Positions 1-13,906 are shown, numbered from the stretch's first letter. The stretch: 64,000 bases of DNA from Pardosa pseudoannulata (GCA_032207245.1 CM063510.1:44162056-44226055); one strand, 5' to 3'. The notes: generated from the sequence alone by a model not told the origin. Numbers and translations are program-made.

Positions 1-27
1 TTTAAAAGATTACCTAAATCACTCCTA

Positions 28-3111
<3,084 letters not shown>

Positions 3112-3430
3112 AATTAATTGTTGCGCAAATTTTATTTTATAAAGATCTAAATTTGCTGCATTCAACGCTGTAATCACTCTTGTACACCTTTGTAAGGTTA
3201 CGCAGACGCAGTGACGTACAACTCCAGTATCTTTCGCCTCTCCAAATAAACTCTTAAAACAATCAAGGGTGAATTCCTGATTTCACACACACATTTAGCT
3301 ATGTATTATATAGCTTGAAATACCAAAATAGTAAAAACATTAAATTAATGTATTAAAATATTCAACGAACTATGAAAGCCGAATTAAACTAATACATCTC
3401 CTTCTGACGTCACAACCGCAGAGATGCGGA
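3112..3430 (-). promoter_or_regulatory. OGT 5' leader and likely promoter
   Basis: This is the sequence directly upstream of the OGT ATG. It is richer in CG dinucleotides than its surroundings and contains a perfect palindromic CRE-type octamer TGACGTCA at 3405-3412 plus a CRE half site near 3212. I see no clear TATA box, as is usual for housekeeping genes. The assignment rests on position and the CRE motifs only; the transcription start is not determined. Confidence 0.45.
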
Positions 3431-3489
3431 GCAATAAGAGCGGAGTTGAGAAATCTAAATTTTTGTTCAAACTGTACTTTTTCTCTTTG

Positions 3490-3743
3490 CTCATCGATAC
3501 TTAAAAATTGTTTTATTTTAAGAATATCATTTGGTTTGCCGACAGCAATTAAATTTTATATACTCTTTAAACTAACATGTAAATTTTATTTCTTTTTAGT
3601 TTTTTTACTTAAGATACTTGAGCCTCAGTATAAAGCAATGTTGAAATTTTGAAATCCATATTTGAAGGCCGAAAACACTAAACACTAAGCTTTGAGGTTT
3701 CTGTGTTCTGTGTGACATTTGTACAAAATTCTCAGATACAAAG
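3490..3743 (+). mobile_element. 5'-truncated LINE 3' end (3' UTR fragment)
   Basis: This segment is similar over about 240 bp, in inverted orientation, to 48420-48202, which is the tail and 3' UTR of the R1/jockey-type LINE on the minus strand. Similarity starts near the phrase TTGTTTTATTTTAA and stops sharply just after ACAAAATTCTCA, which marks the LINE 3' terminus in both copies. No intact reading frame remains. A strong 5' truncation like this is the normal product of target-primed reverse transcription. Confidence 0.7.
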
Positions 3744-4123
3744 GGTGCTACCTTATTACGGATGACTTAAGTCACGGATTGTCATGATTATGTACCATAC
3801 TGACATCAAGTGAGATAGGAAGTGGTTTGTTACTCCTCCTACACGGCTCCACCCACAAATACGTTTTTGATAAAAATGGACCTAATTGATGTATTTTTTT
3901 TCACTATACTGACCAATTGAAAACTTGATAATAGGGGAGATTTTTTTATCCACAAAATTAACCGCGTTTTATCTTCAGAGACGTGTTCGTCTGTACCGGT
4001 CCTACGTCTTAGTTTGTGTGAATGTGTAGTGCCGTGTCTAATGAATTCTATGATTAATAATTATTTCTTTTGTGATAATTTCTGATACAATTATGGAAAT
4101 GTATGAAAGAGTGATCTCTAAGT
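3744..4123 (+). other. Unassigned DNA left of the BEL/Pao insertion
   Basis: No recognised gene. An ATG at 4093 opens a frame that runs up to the BEL target duplication. When the element is removed conceptually, the frame continues on the other side (10426) and stops at 10450-10452, giving about 20 codons. An initiator-like TTATCTTCAGAG lies near 3970. It could be a leader exon of an unidentified host gene or simple chance. Confidence 0.25.
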
Positions 4124-4128
4124 CTGGT
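4124..4128. repeat. Target site duplication of the BEL/Pao element (left)
   Basis: CTGGT directly abuts the left LTR and is repeated exactly at 10421-10425 beyond the right LTR. Five base pairs is within the usual 4-6 bp for this superfamily. Confidence 0.9.
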
Positions 4129-4431
4129 TGTGAAATAATTTAACTATTTCGGTTCGAAAATAATCAAGGTAAAGTTCACTTACCTTGATTTCGGGGTTCT
4201 GGGACGCATGGTGGTCTAAAACAAACTCATCACGAGGAGGAAAAAAATCGTACGATCTTTTAAAACACACAGAACATTTATTTTTACACCTAACATCTAC
4301 ATAGTTTACATAACAACTGACCAAAATTGCGATGGCGGAAATTCGCTACATTGATTGACGGCGCTGAGTCACTGTTGCCAAAACTTACAATAAAATTCAA
4401 TATGCAAGAGTTCGAGAGGCCGTTCGCGCCA
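4129..4431 (-). repeat. 3' LTR of the BEL/Pao element
   Basis: This 303-bp repeat is paired with 10118-10420. Plus-strand ends are TGTGAAAT and CGCGCCA, which on the element strand gives TG...CA. It contains an internal inverted repeat around CAAGGTAA/TTACCTTG near 4165-4187. A long open frame across it (4118-4324) is not a gene. Confidence 0.93.
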
Positions 4432-4442
4432 CTCCCCACTTT
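4432..4442 (-). other. Polypurine tract of the BEL/Pao element
   Basis: On the element strand the sequence immediately before the 3' LTR reads AAGTGGGGAG. This purine run is the expected plus-strand primer site. Confidence 0.7.
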
Positions 4443-4463
4443 GAGTTTTGATATTCAAAAAAC

Positions 4464-6044
4464 TCAACAACAAAAGTCACCAAAAGTCACTTTAGGTGGT
4501 TTCAGGAGTCGTCCATAACGGGATCGTCGAGGCTCCGACTGTTGGGGCTCATCAGGCTTTCCAATATCCGAATCCTCCACTGCTGATTGAATTGGTTTGG
4601 TTGTCGTCTCCCGGTCAACGATAATGTCAGGTGGCTGTCTTAGGGTAGCTACTTGGATCGGGGTCTAAATTATCGTGAAAAGAATCTCCATCATTAGCAT
4701 CTGAAAGTAAAGGAAAGTTAGTAGGACATAATTTTTCTTCCTCTTTCAACTTTAAAGGGTGTAATCTCTGCACTGGTCGCAAAACAGAACCAAATTTAGT
4801 TTTAACCAGAGCTACTCTAACTCGATCGTCTTTTCCAGGATAGAGCTTCATAATTCTTCCTAAATTCCAGTTCAGCCTTTTGGAGTGATCTTCTCCCACC
4901 AAAACAATATCTCCTTCCTTTAATACATTTGCCTTTTTTACTTTAAGCATTTCTCTCAATTGACCCAAATACTCGGTTCTAAAACGTTTTCTCAGATCTT
5001 TTTGAACTCTGTACCGGTATGCCAACCTCTTCTTCAACTTATCTTCATCTATTTGATTTAATTCTGGCACACCGACTTCTCTAATGTCCTGTAAGAACAT
5101 GGCTGGGGTCAGAGATATTAGGTCTTCGGCATCATCAGAAACATAAGTTAGCGGCCTAGAGTTTATTAAACTTTCACAGTCACAGAGAACAGTGTTTATT
5201 TCTTCATAGCTCAGTGATGATTTCCCTAGAGTTTTCCTTAAAACTCTAGGGAATAATAATACTTTATAAGGCCGATTAGCCTTTCCCAAAAACCTCCCCA
5301 CCAGGGAGCATTAGGAGGTATGAACTTCCACGAAATTGGGTTTAATTCTTCCAGGTTCTCCAATTTTTTTATGTTTACTTTGGCTATTTGCCGATAAGCT
5401 CCTTTAAAGTTGGTACCATTGTCTGAATAAATTACGGATGGTCTACCTCTACGTGCGATAAATCTTCTTAAGCCAAGAAGGAAATTTTCCGTAGAAATTG
5501 ATGTTAACAATTCAAAATGCACAGCTCGGTAAACAGCACAAGTTAATATTAAGATCCAAGCCTTGTTTCCTTCTTTAAGAATGAGAGGTCCTGCTAAATC
5601 CAGGCCTATGATTTCAAAAATAGCAGAGTCTCTCACATGGTCTTGAGGTAAAAGTCCTTCCGATACTGATATAGGTTTCACACTAAACCGGTTGCAAACA
5701 ATGCACGACTTGATGACTTCTTTAATAGTTTTTCTGCCCTTTAAAATCCAATAATTTTCTTTAAGATTGTTCATAAGCATCTGAACTCCTGGATGTCCTA
5801 AATGTTTGTGTTTATAAAGAATGAGAGCTTTGACAACTGGATGTTTGGATGGAAGTATAATAAGTAATCGGAAATCTCTAACGTCATCTCTTAAAAGAAT
5901 CTTAGCTTTTAGTCTTAAAATTCCATCCGAGTCTTTGATTACTTGAAAAGAATTTAATCGTTTGTCATTTTCGTTATTAAATGCTTCTATTTGTACCTGC
6001 TTCAACAATGTACGTTCAGCTTTCTTGATTTCATCAGACTGCAA
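4464..6044 (-). pseudogene. BEL/Pao integrase plus DUF5641-type C-terminus
   Basis: This is the retroelement integrase part of pol, which joins the cDNA to the genome. Read from 6044 downwards, it has an HHCC zinc-binding region (CIVCNRF near residue 115 of this segment), then the catalytic core with D in IGLDLAGP, D in IYSDNGTNF and E in GGFWERLIGL. A frameshift falls just after this (about 5240-5300) and the frame changes to a DUF5641-like tail (5301-4627) with LNWNLGRIMKLYPGKD and RPVQRLHPL. A further frame change near 4627 leads to a C-terminal RYGRLLKPPKV-type ending with its stop at 4464-4466, 32 nt before the polypurine tract. Confidence 0.88.
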
Positions 6045-6184
6045 ATCTCCTAGTATCCTATGATTTTTTTGTTTCTTCAGATTTGTTAAAAACCTTGTTA
6101 TCCAAGCTGTGATCCTTACAAGTTTAATATATGATGAATATCGATGGTAATATTTTTCTTCACTTTGTATAGCAGTTGCAGCTA

Positions 6185-7690
6185 TTATATAGTTTTCTTC
6201 TTCTCCGCATTTATTATTCCCATATTAGGTACAATTTTACTTTTAGGCCAATTTTCTTCCGATTTCAATAACCATTCTGGACCTAACCACCATTTAGATC
6301 TAATAAGAGAGATCGTAGTGCAACCGCGAGAAGGCATATCGGCTGGATTTGAGTGTCCAGGAACGAAATTCCAATCAGTGTGGGATGAAACTTTGCTAAT
6401 TTCTTGAACTCTATTTTGCACAAATGTGGCCCAAGGACCCTCCCTTTTTATCCAATGCAATCAAGCGCAAACCGGGCCCATTTAGCCGTGAGGCCCTCCA
6501 GGCGCTTTTATCCAATGCAATGCGTCCATGGAATCTGTCCAGAAATATGCCGTAATGTATTCTAGGTTTAAGTCATGTTTCACAGACTTCGCTAATCTAG
6601 CACCAATGCAACATGCTAGCAACTCAAGTCGAGGAATAGACAAATCCTTCAAAGGTGCGACTCTAGAGCGTGCCTGCACTAACTGGCAAGTAATTTGATC
6701 TGAAAGTTCATTTCGTATGAATATGCAAGTGGCATAAGAGGTTTTACAGGCGTCGCAAAATATGTGCAAAGACAATTTTCCTATAATTAATGAAACATAG
6801 GATAATATTCTAGGAATGGCGACATTTTCTAATTCATTTACTTGACTTTTCCATTTCTTAAATTCTTTTACTATCTCGTCGGGCAGTTTGGAGTCCCATG
6901 AAGCTTTAATTTTCCAGCATTTTTGCAAAATCAGTTTTGGAATTAAAGTCACGGGACTCGTGAATCCGATAGGGTCGAAAATTTTATGAGTTAAGGCCAA
7001 AATCGTTCTTTTTGTTATGGTATCATCCTCAACCTTAAAGTTCCTGAAATCACACGATAATGTGTCCTTTTCCGTATCCCATAACAGACCTAGCAATGGA
7101 ATTTTTGTCTCACTCCCGCAACTTTGATCACCTTCCCCAATTTTATCTAAATCAGACTTTCCACATCGATTATGACACCAACCGCGTAGATCGAATTTTG
7201 CGGAGGCTAATAGCTTTTTCGCTTCAGTACGACAGTATTCCAATTCTTCCCATGACTCAACACTAGCAATACAGTTATCTACATATAAAGACTGTTTAAG
7301 TTTTAGAGCAACATCTCTGACATTTTCTGATGCTTGATCCAAATGATACACAAGTGGTGCTGCTAGCAAAAAGGGACTAGAACTTATGCCAAAGACAACT
7401 CTACGATGCCTATACGTAATGAGGTTTTCAGGATCCCCATCACGCCACCAGAAAAACTGTAAATACTGTCTCTTTCAACGAGAGAGATTTGTAAAAACGC
7501 TCTGCGAATGTCGGCTACAACCCCTATTTTACCTAACCTAAAGCAATTCAAAACGGACGGTATTAATTCAATTAGATTAGGTCCTTTCTCCATGCAGTCA
7601 TTTAGAGAAGCAGAACCCCTCACGTGCGCCGAACCATCGAACACAGGTCTAATTTTAGTTGTAGAGTTTGATTTTATTACCACTCTATGA
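6185..7690 (-). pseudogene. BEL/Pao reverse transcriptase and RNase H
   Basis: This copies the element RNA into DNA and removes the RNA. Segments 7683-7384, 7369-6482 and 6460-6185 lie in successive frames. The RT core shows KIRPVFDGSA, VVADIRRAFLQI and LYVDNCIAS, where the catalytic box is YVDN rather than YVDD. RNase H follows with LHIFCDACKTSYATCIF, IPRLELLACCIGARLA and TAYFWTDSMDALHWIK. A 65-bp insertion with a duplicated end falls right after the DALHWIK motif and adds in-frame stops. The region after it (VPGHSNPADMPSRG) is the normal BEL continuation. Confidence 0.9.
6441..6525 (-). repeat. 65-bp insertion with duplicated CTTTTATCCAATGCAAT
   Basis: The string CTTTTATCCAATGCAAT occurs twice, 65 bp apart, inside the RNase H region. 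The coding sense DALHWIK is repeated on both sides, and the sequence between contains two stops on the element strand. This looks like a template-switch or repair duplication, or an assembly artefact. It disables pol. Confidence 0.7.
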
Positions 7691-8019
7691 GGTAGATAAT
7701 GAAGGTTAACATTCCGTCATAAACTAGCATTACTTTTCACCTTTTCGATAACCCCTTCTTCTTCCCACTCATCAAAAACCTGTTCGTAATCCTTTAATAA
7801 ACCACAAGATTTAAGATTCTTAACATTATTTTTTAACCGTTTTTCGGCCAAATCTTTATTATCTGGAATAGAAGGACGACCATTTATCCACGGAAGACAT
7901 ACTCTATATCTGCCATCGTCTTCACGACTTACAGTATTTTTAAAATGCTTAAAAACTAAATGCTGAATTTCTTCCTTTGATTGCTTTTCCGCAGGGTCTA
8001 TTATTCCTAAAGAATCCAG

Positions 8020-8690
8020 ATTTCACAAATCTGAGATTTTAGCTTCATTTACGTGTAAAGAAAGAACCAAAAGTGAACTATCGCACTTATCTAATTCCCT
8101 AACACTCTGGTTATTAATTTCTCCCATTGCAGTCCAACCAAGCGTTGTCTGCATCGCTACTAAACCACAAGAAAGATTTTTCTTCTTACCCGTAAACAAT
8201 TTACCCACAACATCTGCACTCAACAGAACATGAATTTCATTTATATCGCGCTCATATAAACAACCTCTACCTTTCGAATATGTATCACTCAAAATTATAT
8301 TTTTCTCCCTCAACTCTTTAAGACAATCATTGTTTATCCTAGAAGCAGTAGCACAATTTTTTCCTGTTCCATGACCTTAATTTCAACACTTTCGTTTTCA
8401 AGTTAAACCCCTTAGCTTAATAGAATAACAATTATGAAAAATAGTCTGTTTAGAACCTCCAAACAGCCCATGAGTAACCTTTATTTTTCCGGAACTATTT
8501 AACTTCAGTTTTTCAGCAACAAATCTTGAAACGTATGATTTAGAGGAGCCAGTATCGAGAATTACTCGAATTAGATGCTCCTTTTCATTATTTTTAATTT
8601 TTGTTACTAGAGTTTGTAAATAAATTTCTCCCGATAAACATTGGTTTGATAACAGAGTGCTTTCCGTATTTTCAGGTTGTTTTCGTTTTA
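8020..8690 (-). pseudogene. BEL/Pao aspartic protease (DUF1758-like)
   Basis: This processes the Gag-Pol polyprotein. The active-site triad codons for ILDTGSSKSYV are at about 8548-8556, followed by the glycine-rich HGLFGGSK. After a frameshift, 8313-8023 carries LLSADVVGKLFTGKKKNL and TTLGWTAMGE, which are typical of the C-terminal half of BEL proteases. At least one stop and one frame change (8340-8410) interrupt it. Confidence 0.8.
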
Positions 8691-9995
8691 TCGATCATCT
8701 GGGTTTTATTATACTTGAAACACATTAATTCATTATGACTACCCAAACAATGTTTACATTTAACATTCTTCTTACAAAACTTAGAAATATGTCTTTTTAC
8801 TTCTAAACATCGAAAGCATGCCCCACTTTTCATTAATATATTTTTGCGCTCATCTAGAGACAAGTTTCGTACACTTTCGCAATCACCGAAAGAATGATTC
8901 ATCTGACAAAATAAACATCGAACACTCCGCATGTTTTCTTTAACATTCGTCGCTATTAGATCACGAGCCGTGGCTGAAGATCTCGATCTGTCGTTGGGGA
9001 AATTCGTTGTATATTTTTTCGTTTTAACATCTGAAGTGGGCAAATTTCTCCGAAAATGGATTTCATTTGACGAATTTGAGACTAAAATGGCCTTTTCAAG
9101 TGCTTTCAAACACACTGACAGAAAATTGATTAACGGTTTGATTTCATAAAAACCTTTTTCATTTTCACTCTTATTTAGTTCAATTAATAAATCATGAGGA
9201 ATTGCCTTTAAAATAGTAGTGCATAGAACACTTGAAATGTTATCTAAACCTGTATCTAAACTTTCTAAGCTACGAAGTTCTGTAGCGATTTTATTGTAAA
9301 ATTTCCTAAAAGCGTTGACATCGTTAGAATTTTTCAACGGTCTGATATTTAAAATATTACTGATATGGTTATGAATCAACATCTTCTTATTCCCGAATCT
9401 TTCGGTAAGTAATTCAATTGCGGAATCATAATTTTTTTCAGAAATAGGGAATCCCTCAATAGTGTCGAACCAAGGTGTGATTTCAAGTAATGGAACTTAT
9501 CGACTTTCGATAATGAACCATTTTATGAATGGAAGTCTCAAATGTGTTCCAGAATGACAACCATTCATTCGTATTTCCATAAAATTTTGAAATATCTAAT
9601 TTAGGTAATTTAACTTTAATTTGCTTACAGTTTGAATTATCCGAAGTGTTTTCATGATTTTTGTTTTCTAATTTATCTCCTCCGTTTACTAAATTTGTAC
9701 TTAGTTCTCGGATTTTCTTATTAGCTTTCGATTTCCAGAACACTACATTTTCGGCGTATTGTTCCGATACCTGAAAATCTTTTTCTAATTCTTCAGGTTT
9801 AACTAATAATTCTAATTCCTTATCTGTGATTTTTAAGGTTTTAAACTTATCACTTAATGTTTCAGTATGTTCCTCTAATTCTTCTGTTACTTTTGATTTT
9901 AAAGCAGTTTCGATTTTGTTTAGAAGTCTCGTGACCGCTGTTCTAATAACCGTTCTTTTTTTCTTGAGAACTTCTATTTTCTCAGTTTCAAACAT
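8672..9995 (-). pseudogene. BEL/Pao Gag (DUF1759-like, zinc knuckle)
   Basis: This encodes the structural protein of the retroelement particle. It starts at the ATG at 9995 with a charged, coiled-coil-like N-terminus (residues 1-130), then LPKLDISKFYGNTNEWLSFW, the DUF1759 signature. Two frame changes at 9480-9525 break it. The second part (9382-8672) ends in a cysteine-rich region with CLFCQMNHSFGDC, GACFRCLEVKRHISKFC and CKHCLGSHN, as in other BEL Gag proteins. The stop and the protease start are nearly adjacent. Confidence 0.85.
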
Positions 9996-10097
9996 ATTTA
10001 TCTTGAAATGATAATCAACTTTAAATTCTTAAGTTCGATAACTTTCTAAAGTATTTCAAAAAGTTCGATCGTTACTTAGTTCAGATTTCTACACCAC

Positions 10098-10117
10098 ACA
10101 TCCCGGCAGGGATGCCA
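10098..10117 (-). other. Primer binding site of the BEL/Pao element
   Basis: On the element strand the sequence right after the 5' LTR is TGGCATCCCTGCCGGGATG. It begins with TGG, complementary to a tRNA CCA end, and is itself a near-perfect hairpin (CATCCC/GGGATG). I cannot name the tRNA. Confidence 0.6.
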
Positions 10118-10420
10118 TGTGAAATAATTTAACTATTTCGGTTCGAAAATAATCAAGGTAAATTTCATTTACCTTGATTTCGGGGTCCTGGGACGCATGG
10201 TGGTCTAAAACAAACTCATCACGACGAGGAAAAAAATCGTACGATCTTTTAAAACACACAGAACATTTATTTTTACACCTAACAGCTACATAATTTACAT
10301 AACAACTGACCAAAATTGCGCGGGCGGAAATTCGCTACATTGATAGACGGCGCTGAGTCACTGTTGCCAAAACTTACAATAAAATTCAATATGCAAGAGT
10401 TCGAGAGACCGTTCGTGACA
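10118..10420 (-). repeat. 5' LTR of the BEL/Pao element
   Basis: This 303-bp repeat is paired with 4129-4431. The element strand ends in CACA, immediately followed by the TGG primer site, which fixes the transcription direction as leftward. Confidence 0.93.
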
Positions 10421-10425
10421 CTGGT
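10421..10425. repeat. Target site duplication of the BEL/Pao element (right)
   Basis: CTGGT, identical to 4124-4128. Confidence 0.9.
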
Positions 10426-11180
10426 ACTCATAGAGACTCTAAACGTTCGTAATAGTCAATTTTTTCGACAGGCTTCTTCATTATGACGAAAATCCCCTCC
10501 GGAGTAGGCTCCCATCTTCAACATAACCCAACGTGCCGAAATACACTTCTAGTGATATCATTAGATAATCTAGTGGTGCAGCCTTAGCCATCTAAAGATC
10601 CGTGAAAGTGGATACAGGTATAGTTTAATTTTTGATTAATCATTTCTTATGTAGACAGTTGTTTCAATTTTCAAACTTGTTCATCGTTTTTTATTTTATA
10701 AAGATTTATCTATTTCTCAGCACCTTATAATATAGTGTCTAGAAGAAACTTTTCTAATAATGATTTGAATATTTCTAATTGTATATTCGTACTTATTTAT
10801 CATGGAATGTTAATGGAAAGTGTTTAAGATATAAATATCAATTTGACTATTTTAATTCTAGCTACAAATGCAATTACGGCCGGTCTCAAGAAAATCGTTT
10901 AACAACTAACCGTGATTAATCTTTGTTTAAATGCTACTATTGGTTGACGCTATGGGTTAGGGCCGGTCTCACCAATGTCGTTTAACGGCTAACAGAGATT
11001 AAGCTATGGCACCAACCAATGGTGGGATAAATGTATCTCGGAAAGAAATATTTTCTTGTATTTTATATTATTACAAACTTATTCACGAATTTTTATTTAT
11101 ATTTAACAGAAATAATATATTTTAATTAATTTTCCTAAGTTTGTAGTACTATAAAGTACAAGAAAATGTATTTTTCCGTT
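10426..11180. other. Unassigned DNA with a diverged direct repeat
   Basis: No recognised gene. A CAG/GTATAG that could serve as a splice donor lies at about 10615. Two imperfect direct repeats begin with GGCCGGTCTCA at about 10878 and 10961; each continues with a TCGTTTAAC...CTAAC...GATTAA pattern. They resemble subterminal repeats of a small DNA transposon, but I could not define ends. Confidence 0.35.
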
Positions 11181-11181
11181 A

Positions 11182-11364
11182 GAAGTCGATTCGAACGAAG
11201 ATATAGCCAATCTTTTATCTGACAAAGTAGTTTTCCCAGGTACAAGTGACTTCAGTAGTGCTTCAAATAAAGTTTTAGTGACGGACCAGGAAAAGGTTAC
11301 GAGTGAGCCAAAAACGACTCGATCTGGTCGACAAGTGAAGGTGCCTGAAAGACTGACCTTATAA
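11182..11364 (+). pseudogene. C-terminal tail of a BEL/Pao-type pol polyprotein
   Basis: An open stretch of 60 codons ends with TTRSGRQVKVPERLTL and a TAA at 11362-11364. The same kind of basic, proline-containing ending closes the pol of the minus-strand BEL element at 4464. Upstream sequence is not recognisable, so this is the truncated 3' end of an element whose LTR probably starts at 11513. A gypsy origin is possible because gypsy pol tails are similar. Confidence 0.55.
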
Positions 11365-11500
11365 ACTTTCACTTATTACAAAACATTTGTATATATTTGA
11401 ATACTTAAACATTTACGAGGTTCTGGTCGTTTGTCATTTAAATGTGTTTTCACCAGATTTTATGTTCATTTTGTTACTATTACTGAATTGTGCTCAATTC

Positions 11501-11801
11501 AAGGTGGGAGAATGTTATAGACATGGTTTTAGACATTTTTTCTTTTCCAAAAAGGATAGGAGTAGTGGCAACAGTGTAACATTGCGAGAAAAGTGTAGAA
11601 TAAAAAAATAAGACGAAGTACGTAATGACCAAAGATGTGTTTTTATTTTGGCGTATTTATTTATTGAAGTTATTTGTATCAGAATTCCTTTAAGTGATCG
11701 GTTTTAATACGAAATCTTTCAGGTGTGTATTGATGTTATTTTGTTTACGAATAAGAATTCCGTTGATAGATGAAACCGCAAGTACGGGACATTTTCCAAC
11801 A
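11501..11801 (+). repeat. Polypurine tract and LTR shared by two BEL/Pao fragments
   Basis: AAGGTGGGAG (11501-11510) is a good polypurine tract. The LTR is inferred from 11513 (TGTTATAG) to 11801 (CCAACA), about 289 bp, and is followed two bases later by a TGG primer-site start. No second copy of this LTR is in the window, so the limits are inferred from flanking signals. Confidence 0.5.
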
Positions 11802-11803
11802 TT

Positions 11804-11820
11804 TGGCGTCCGCGACAGGA
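11804..11820 (+). other. Putative primer binding site after the LTR
   Basis: TGGCGTCCGCGACAGGA lies two bases after the inferred LTR end and about 85 bp before the gag ATG. It has the TGG start expected for a tRNA-primed element. The tRNA is not identified. Confidence 0.5.
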
Positions 11821-11904
11821 CTCGGCTACATGCTTTTGCTGAGTAAGTGAATATTTTGTTTGGCTTTGAATTCACTACATATTGTGTTTGTTTTTATATC
11901 GATT

Positions 11905-13277
11905 ATGGAAGATGATAAAAACTTTTTAGCTTTAAAGAAAGCTAGAACGCAGAATCGTAGATTATTTACAAGATCTTATAATGATTTTAACAACGAGGAA
12001 GATAAATTAGATGTTTCTGCTAAAATAGCAAAATTAAAGTTAGTTGAAGAGAAAGCTTTAATTATGATTGATTGTGAAGAAAAGTTTAAACAAATGCTTT
12101 ACACTGGAGATATGGAAGAACAATCGCTTGAGTCAGAAATAGATGAATCCGAAGTGTATATAGATCGATGGCGTTCGTTGCAATTAAAATTAAAATCTTT
12201 AGAAATTTCCTTGTCAAATGATGTAGTGTATCACGCCAAAATTCGGTATTGTCTATCCAAAAATACAACTCCCTTCGTTTGATGGAGATGTAAGAAATTG
12301 GCTTCGATTTTGGAGCCAATTCCAAAAAATTCATAAGGATATTAAACTGGATCTCCATGATAAATTTGCCTTTTTATCTCAGTCCATAGAAAAAGGGAGC
12401 ATTGCTGAAGAGCTAATCAAAAGTTTTCCGCCAACTGGCGATAGTTAAGAGAGCGTTAAAACATATACAGAACCGTTTTGGTAAAGAAGAGATGCTTATC
12501 CAAGTATATGTAAGAGAGTTATTAACGCTGGTTTTACAAAAACGAAATATGGCGAGGAAACCTTTAAGAACATTATATGATCAGATCGAAACTAAACTCC
12601 GTGCTCTCGAAGTTCTTGGCATGACACGAGAAAAATATGCTGCGATGTTATTCCCTTTCGTGGAATCAGCATTACCAGACGAAACATTGAGAGCATGGGA
12701 GCGTTTCCGAGCAGCTCGCCGTGGAACTAGAGATTTAGATGAAAATGTACAAACCGTTATAGAGAAGAGGGACTTAGATTCATTGCTCGAGTTCCTCGAA
12801 GGTGAAGTTGAGGGGGAAGAGATAATATCTTTGGCAACGTCAGGTTTGGGTTCAACGAAAAACGAAGAAAAGATAAATTTCAGAGTAAAGAAAACCAACT
12901 TGGCAATTTATAAGAACAAAATACCTACGGCAGCTGAACTATTAACAACTTCAGTACAGGAAGTTGAGAAACCTTGTGCATTTTGTGAATGTAAGCATCA
13001 CAGTTCAGAATATTTTTCAGCTCAAAAAATGACTTTGGCTGAGAGAAAAAATATTTTAAAAGGAAAATGATGCTGCTTTTGTTGTTTGACTTCAGGTCAT
13101 CGGGAAAAATTCTGTCGTGTTTTTCTGAAGTGTACAATTTGTGGGAGAAAACACGTTCCTATGATGTGTGAAAATCTAGACTATCTACATAAGACAGAAC
13201 AGGAAAAGAATGAGCCAAAGTCAACAGAAAGTGAAGCTACGCTAACTTCAATAAGAATCCCAAACTTTTTCTTCAAA
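11905..13277 (+). pseudogene. BEL/Pao Gag, frameshifted
   Basis: This is retroelement Gag. The ATG at 11905 opens a charged helical N-terminus up to about 12230. The frame then shifts and, from 12269, continues with LPSFDGDVRNWLRFWSQFQK, the DUF1759 signature. A second shift near 12445 leads into 12492-13070, followed by a stop in the zinc-knuckle region (PCAFCECKHHS, then CCFCCLTSGHREKFC and CTICGRKHVPMMC) up to 13277. It is orthologous in layout to the Gag at 8672-9995 but clearly a different family. Confidence 0.8.
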
Positions 13278-13279
13278 CA

Positions 13280-13906
13280 TTGAAGCTAAAGTTAATATCC
13301 GATGATAAAGAGACAGAAGCTCGTGCAATCCTTGATTCTGGGTCTCAGAGATCATATATTTTAAGAGATATGGCAAAAAAAATGGGATACATTTCAACAC
13401 GTGAAGAGACTGTAACACATTCCTTCTTTGGTGGTATCGACGCTGAAGAGTGTAAACATAAATGTTACAAGATAAGATTAGGCAATCTTAATAAAACTTA
13501 CGTGTGTAATTTTGAAGCCATGGATCAGCCAGTTATTTGTGAAAGTATCATTCCTGTTAATACAGGACCATGGTTAGAAGAACTTCGGATACTGAAAATT
13601 AAATTAACAGATTTAGGTAGCACTTCTCAGCCAATTCACATACTCATTGGAGCTGATGTCTTGGGACGGTTGATGACCGGTCAACAAAAGGTTCTGTCTA
13701 GTGGACTGAATTTTAACTTACGTTCATCGAACGGGTTTAAGGATAAATTTGAATATAATCCAAAATTTCAGGAGCTAATGCATTGGAAGTGGCACTCAAT
13801 TGTTAGAAGATTGATGCCATCTTATGGAGAAATTAGGCACCAGACTGGTGGGGGAATGAAGCGAAGGTGGTTCATGCAGTTTCCGTATGTAGCGGGGTTT
13901 TTTTAG
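13280..13906 (+). pseudogene. BEL/Pao aspartic protease, truncated
   Basis: This is the retroelement protease. AILDSGSQRSYI near residue 17 is the active site, with D-S-G in place of D-T-G, followed by SFFGGIDAEE and ILIGADVLGRLMTGQQKVLS. The frame runs open for 208 codons. After about residue 155 it departs from BEL proteases, and no RT follows, so the element is cut off here. Confidence 0.75.

Larger units (their letters stand above)
4129..10420 (-). mobile_element. Complete BEL/Pao LTR retrotransposon, minus strand
   Basis: A 6.29-kb element is bounded by two 303-bp LTRs that differ at about 12 positions (about 96% identical) and flanked by a perfect 5-bp target duplication CTGGT (4124-4128 and 10421-10425). 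On the minus strand the order is LTR, primer site, gag, DUF1758-type protease, RT/RNase H, integrase, DUF5641-type tail, polypurine tract, LTR. This is the BEL/Pao order, with integrase after RNase H. Several frameshifts, stops and a 65-bp internal duplication make this copy defective. The LTR divergence puts the insertion well before the copia element at 48824, if substitution rates are similar. Confidence 0.95.

Noticed and set aside
4118..4324. 68-codon ORF repeated at 10089-10313 as a duplicated small gene
   Set aside because: Both copies are LTR sequence of the BEL element.
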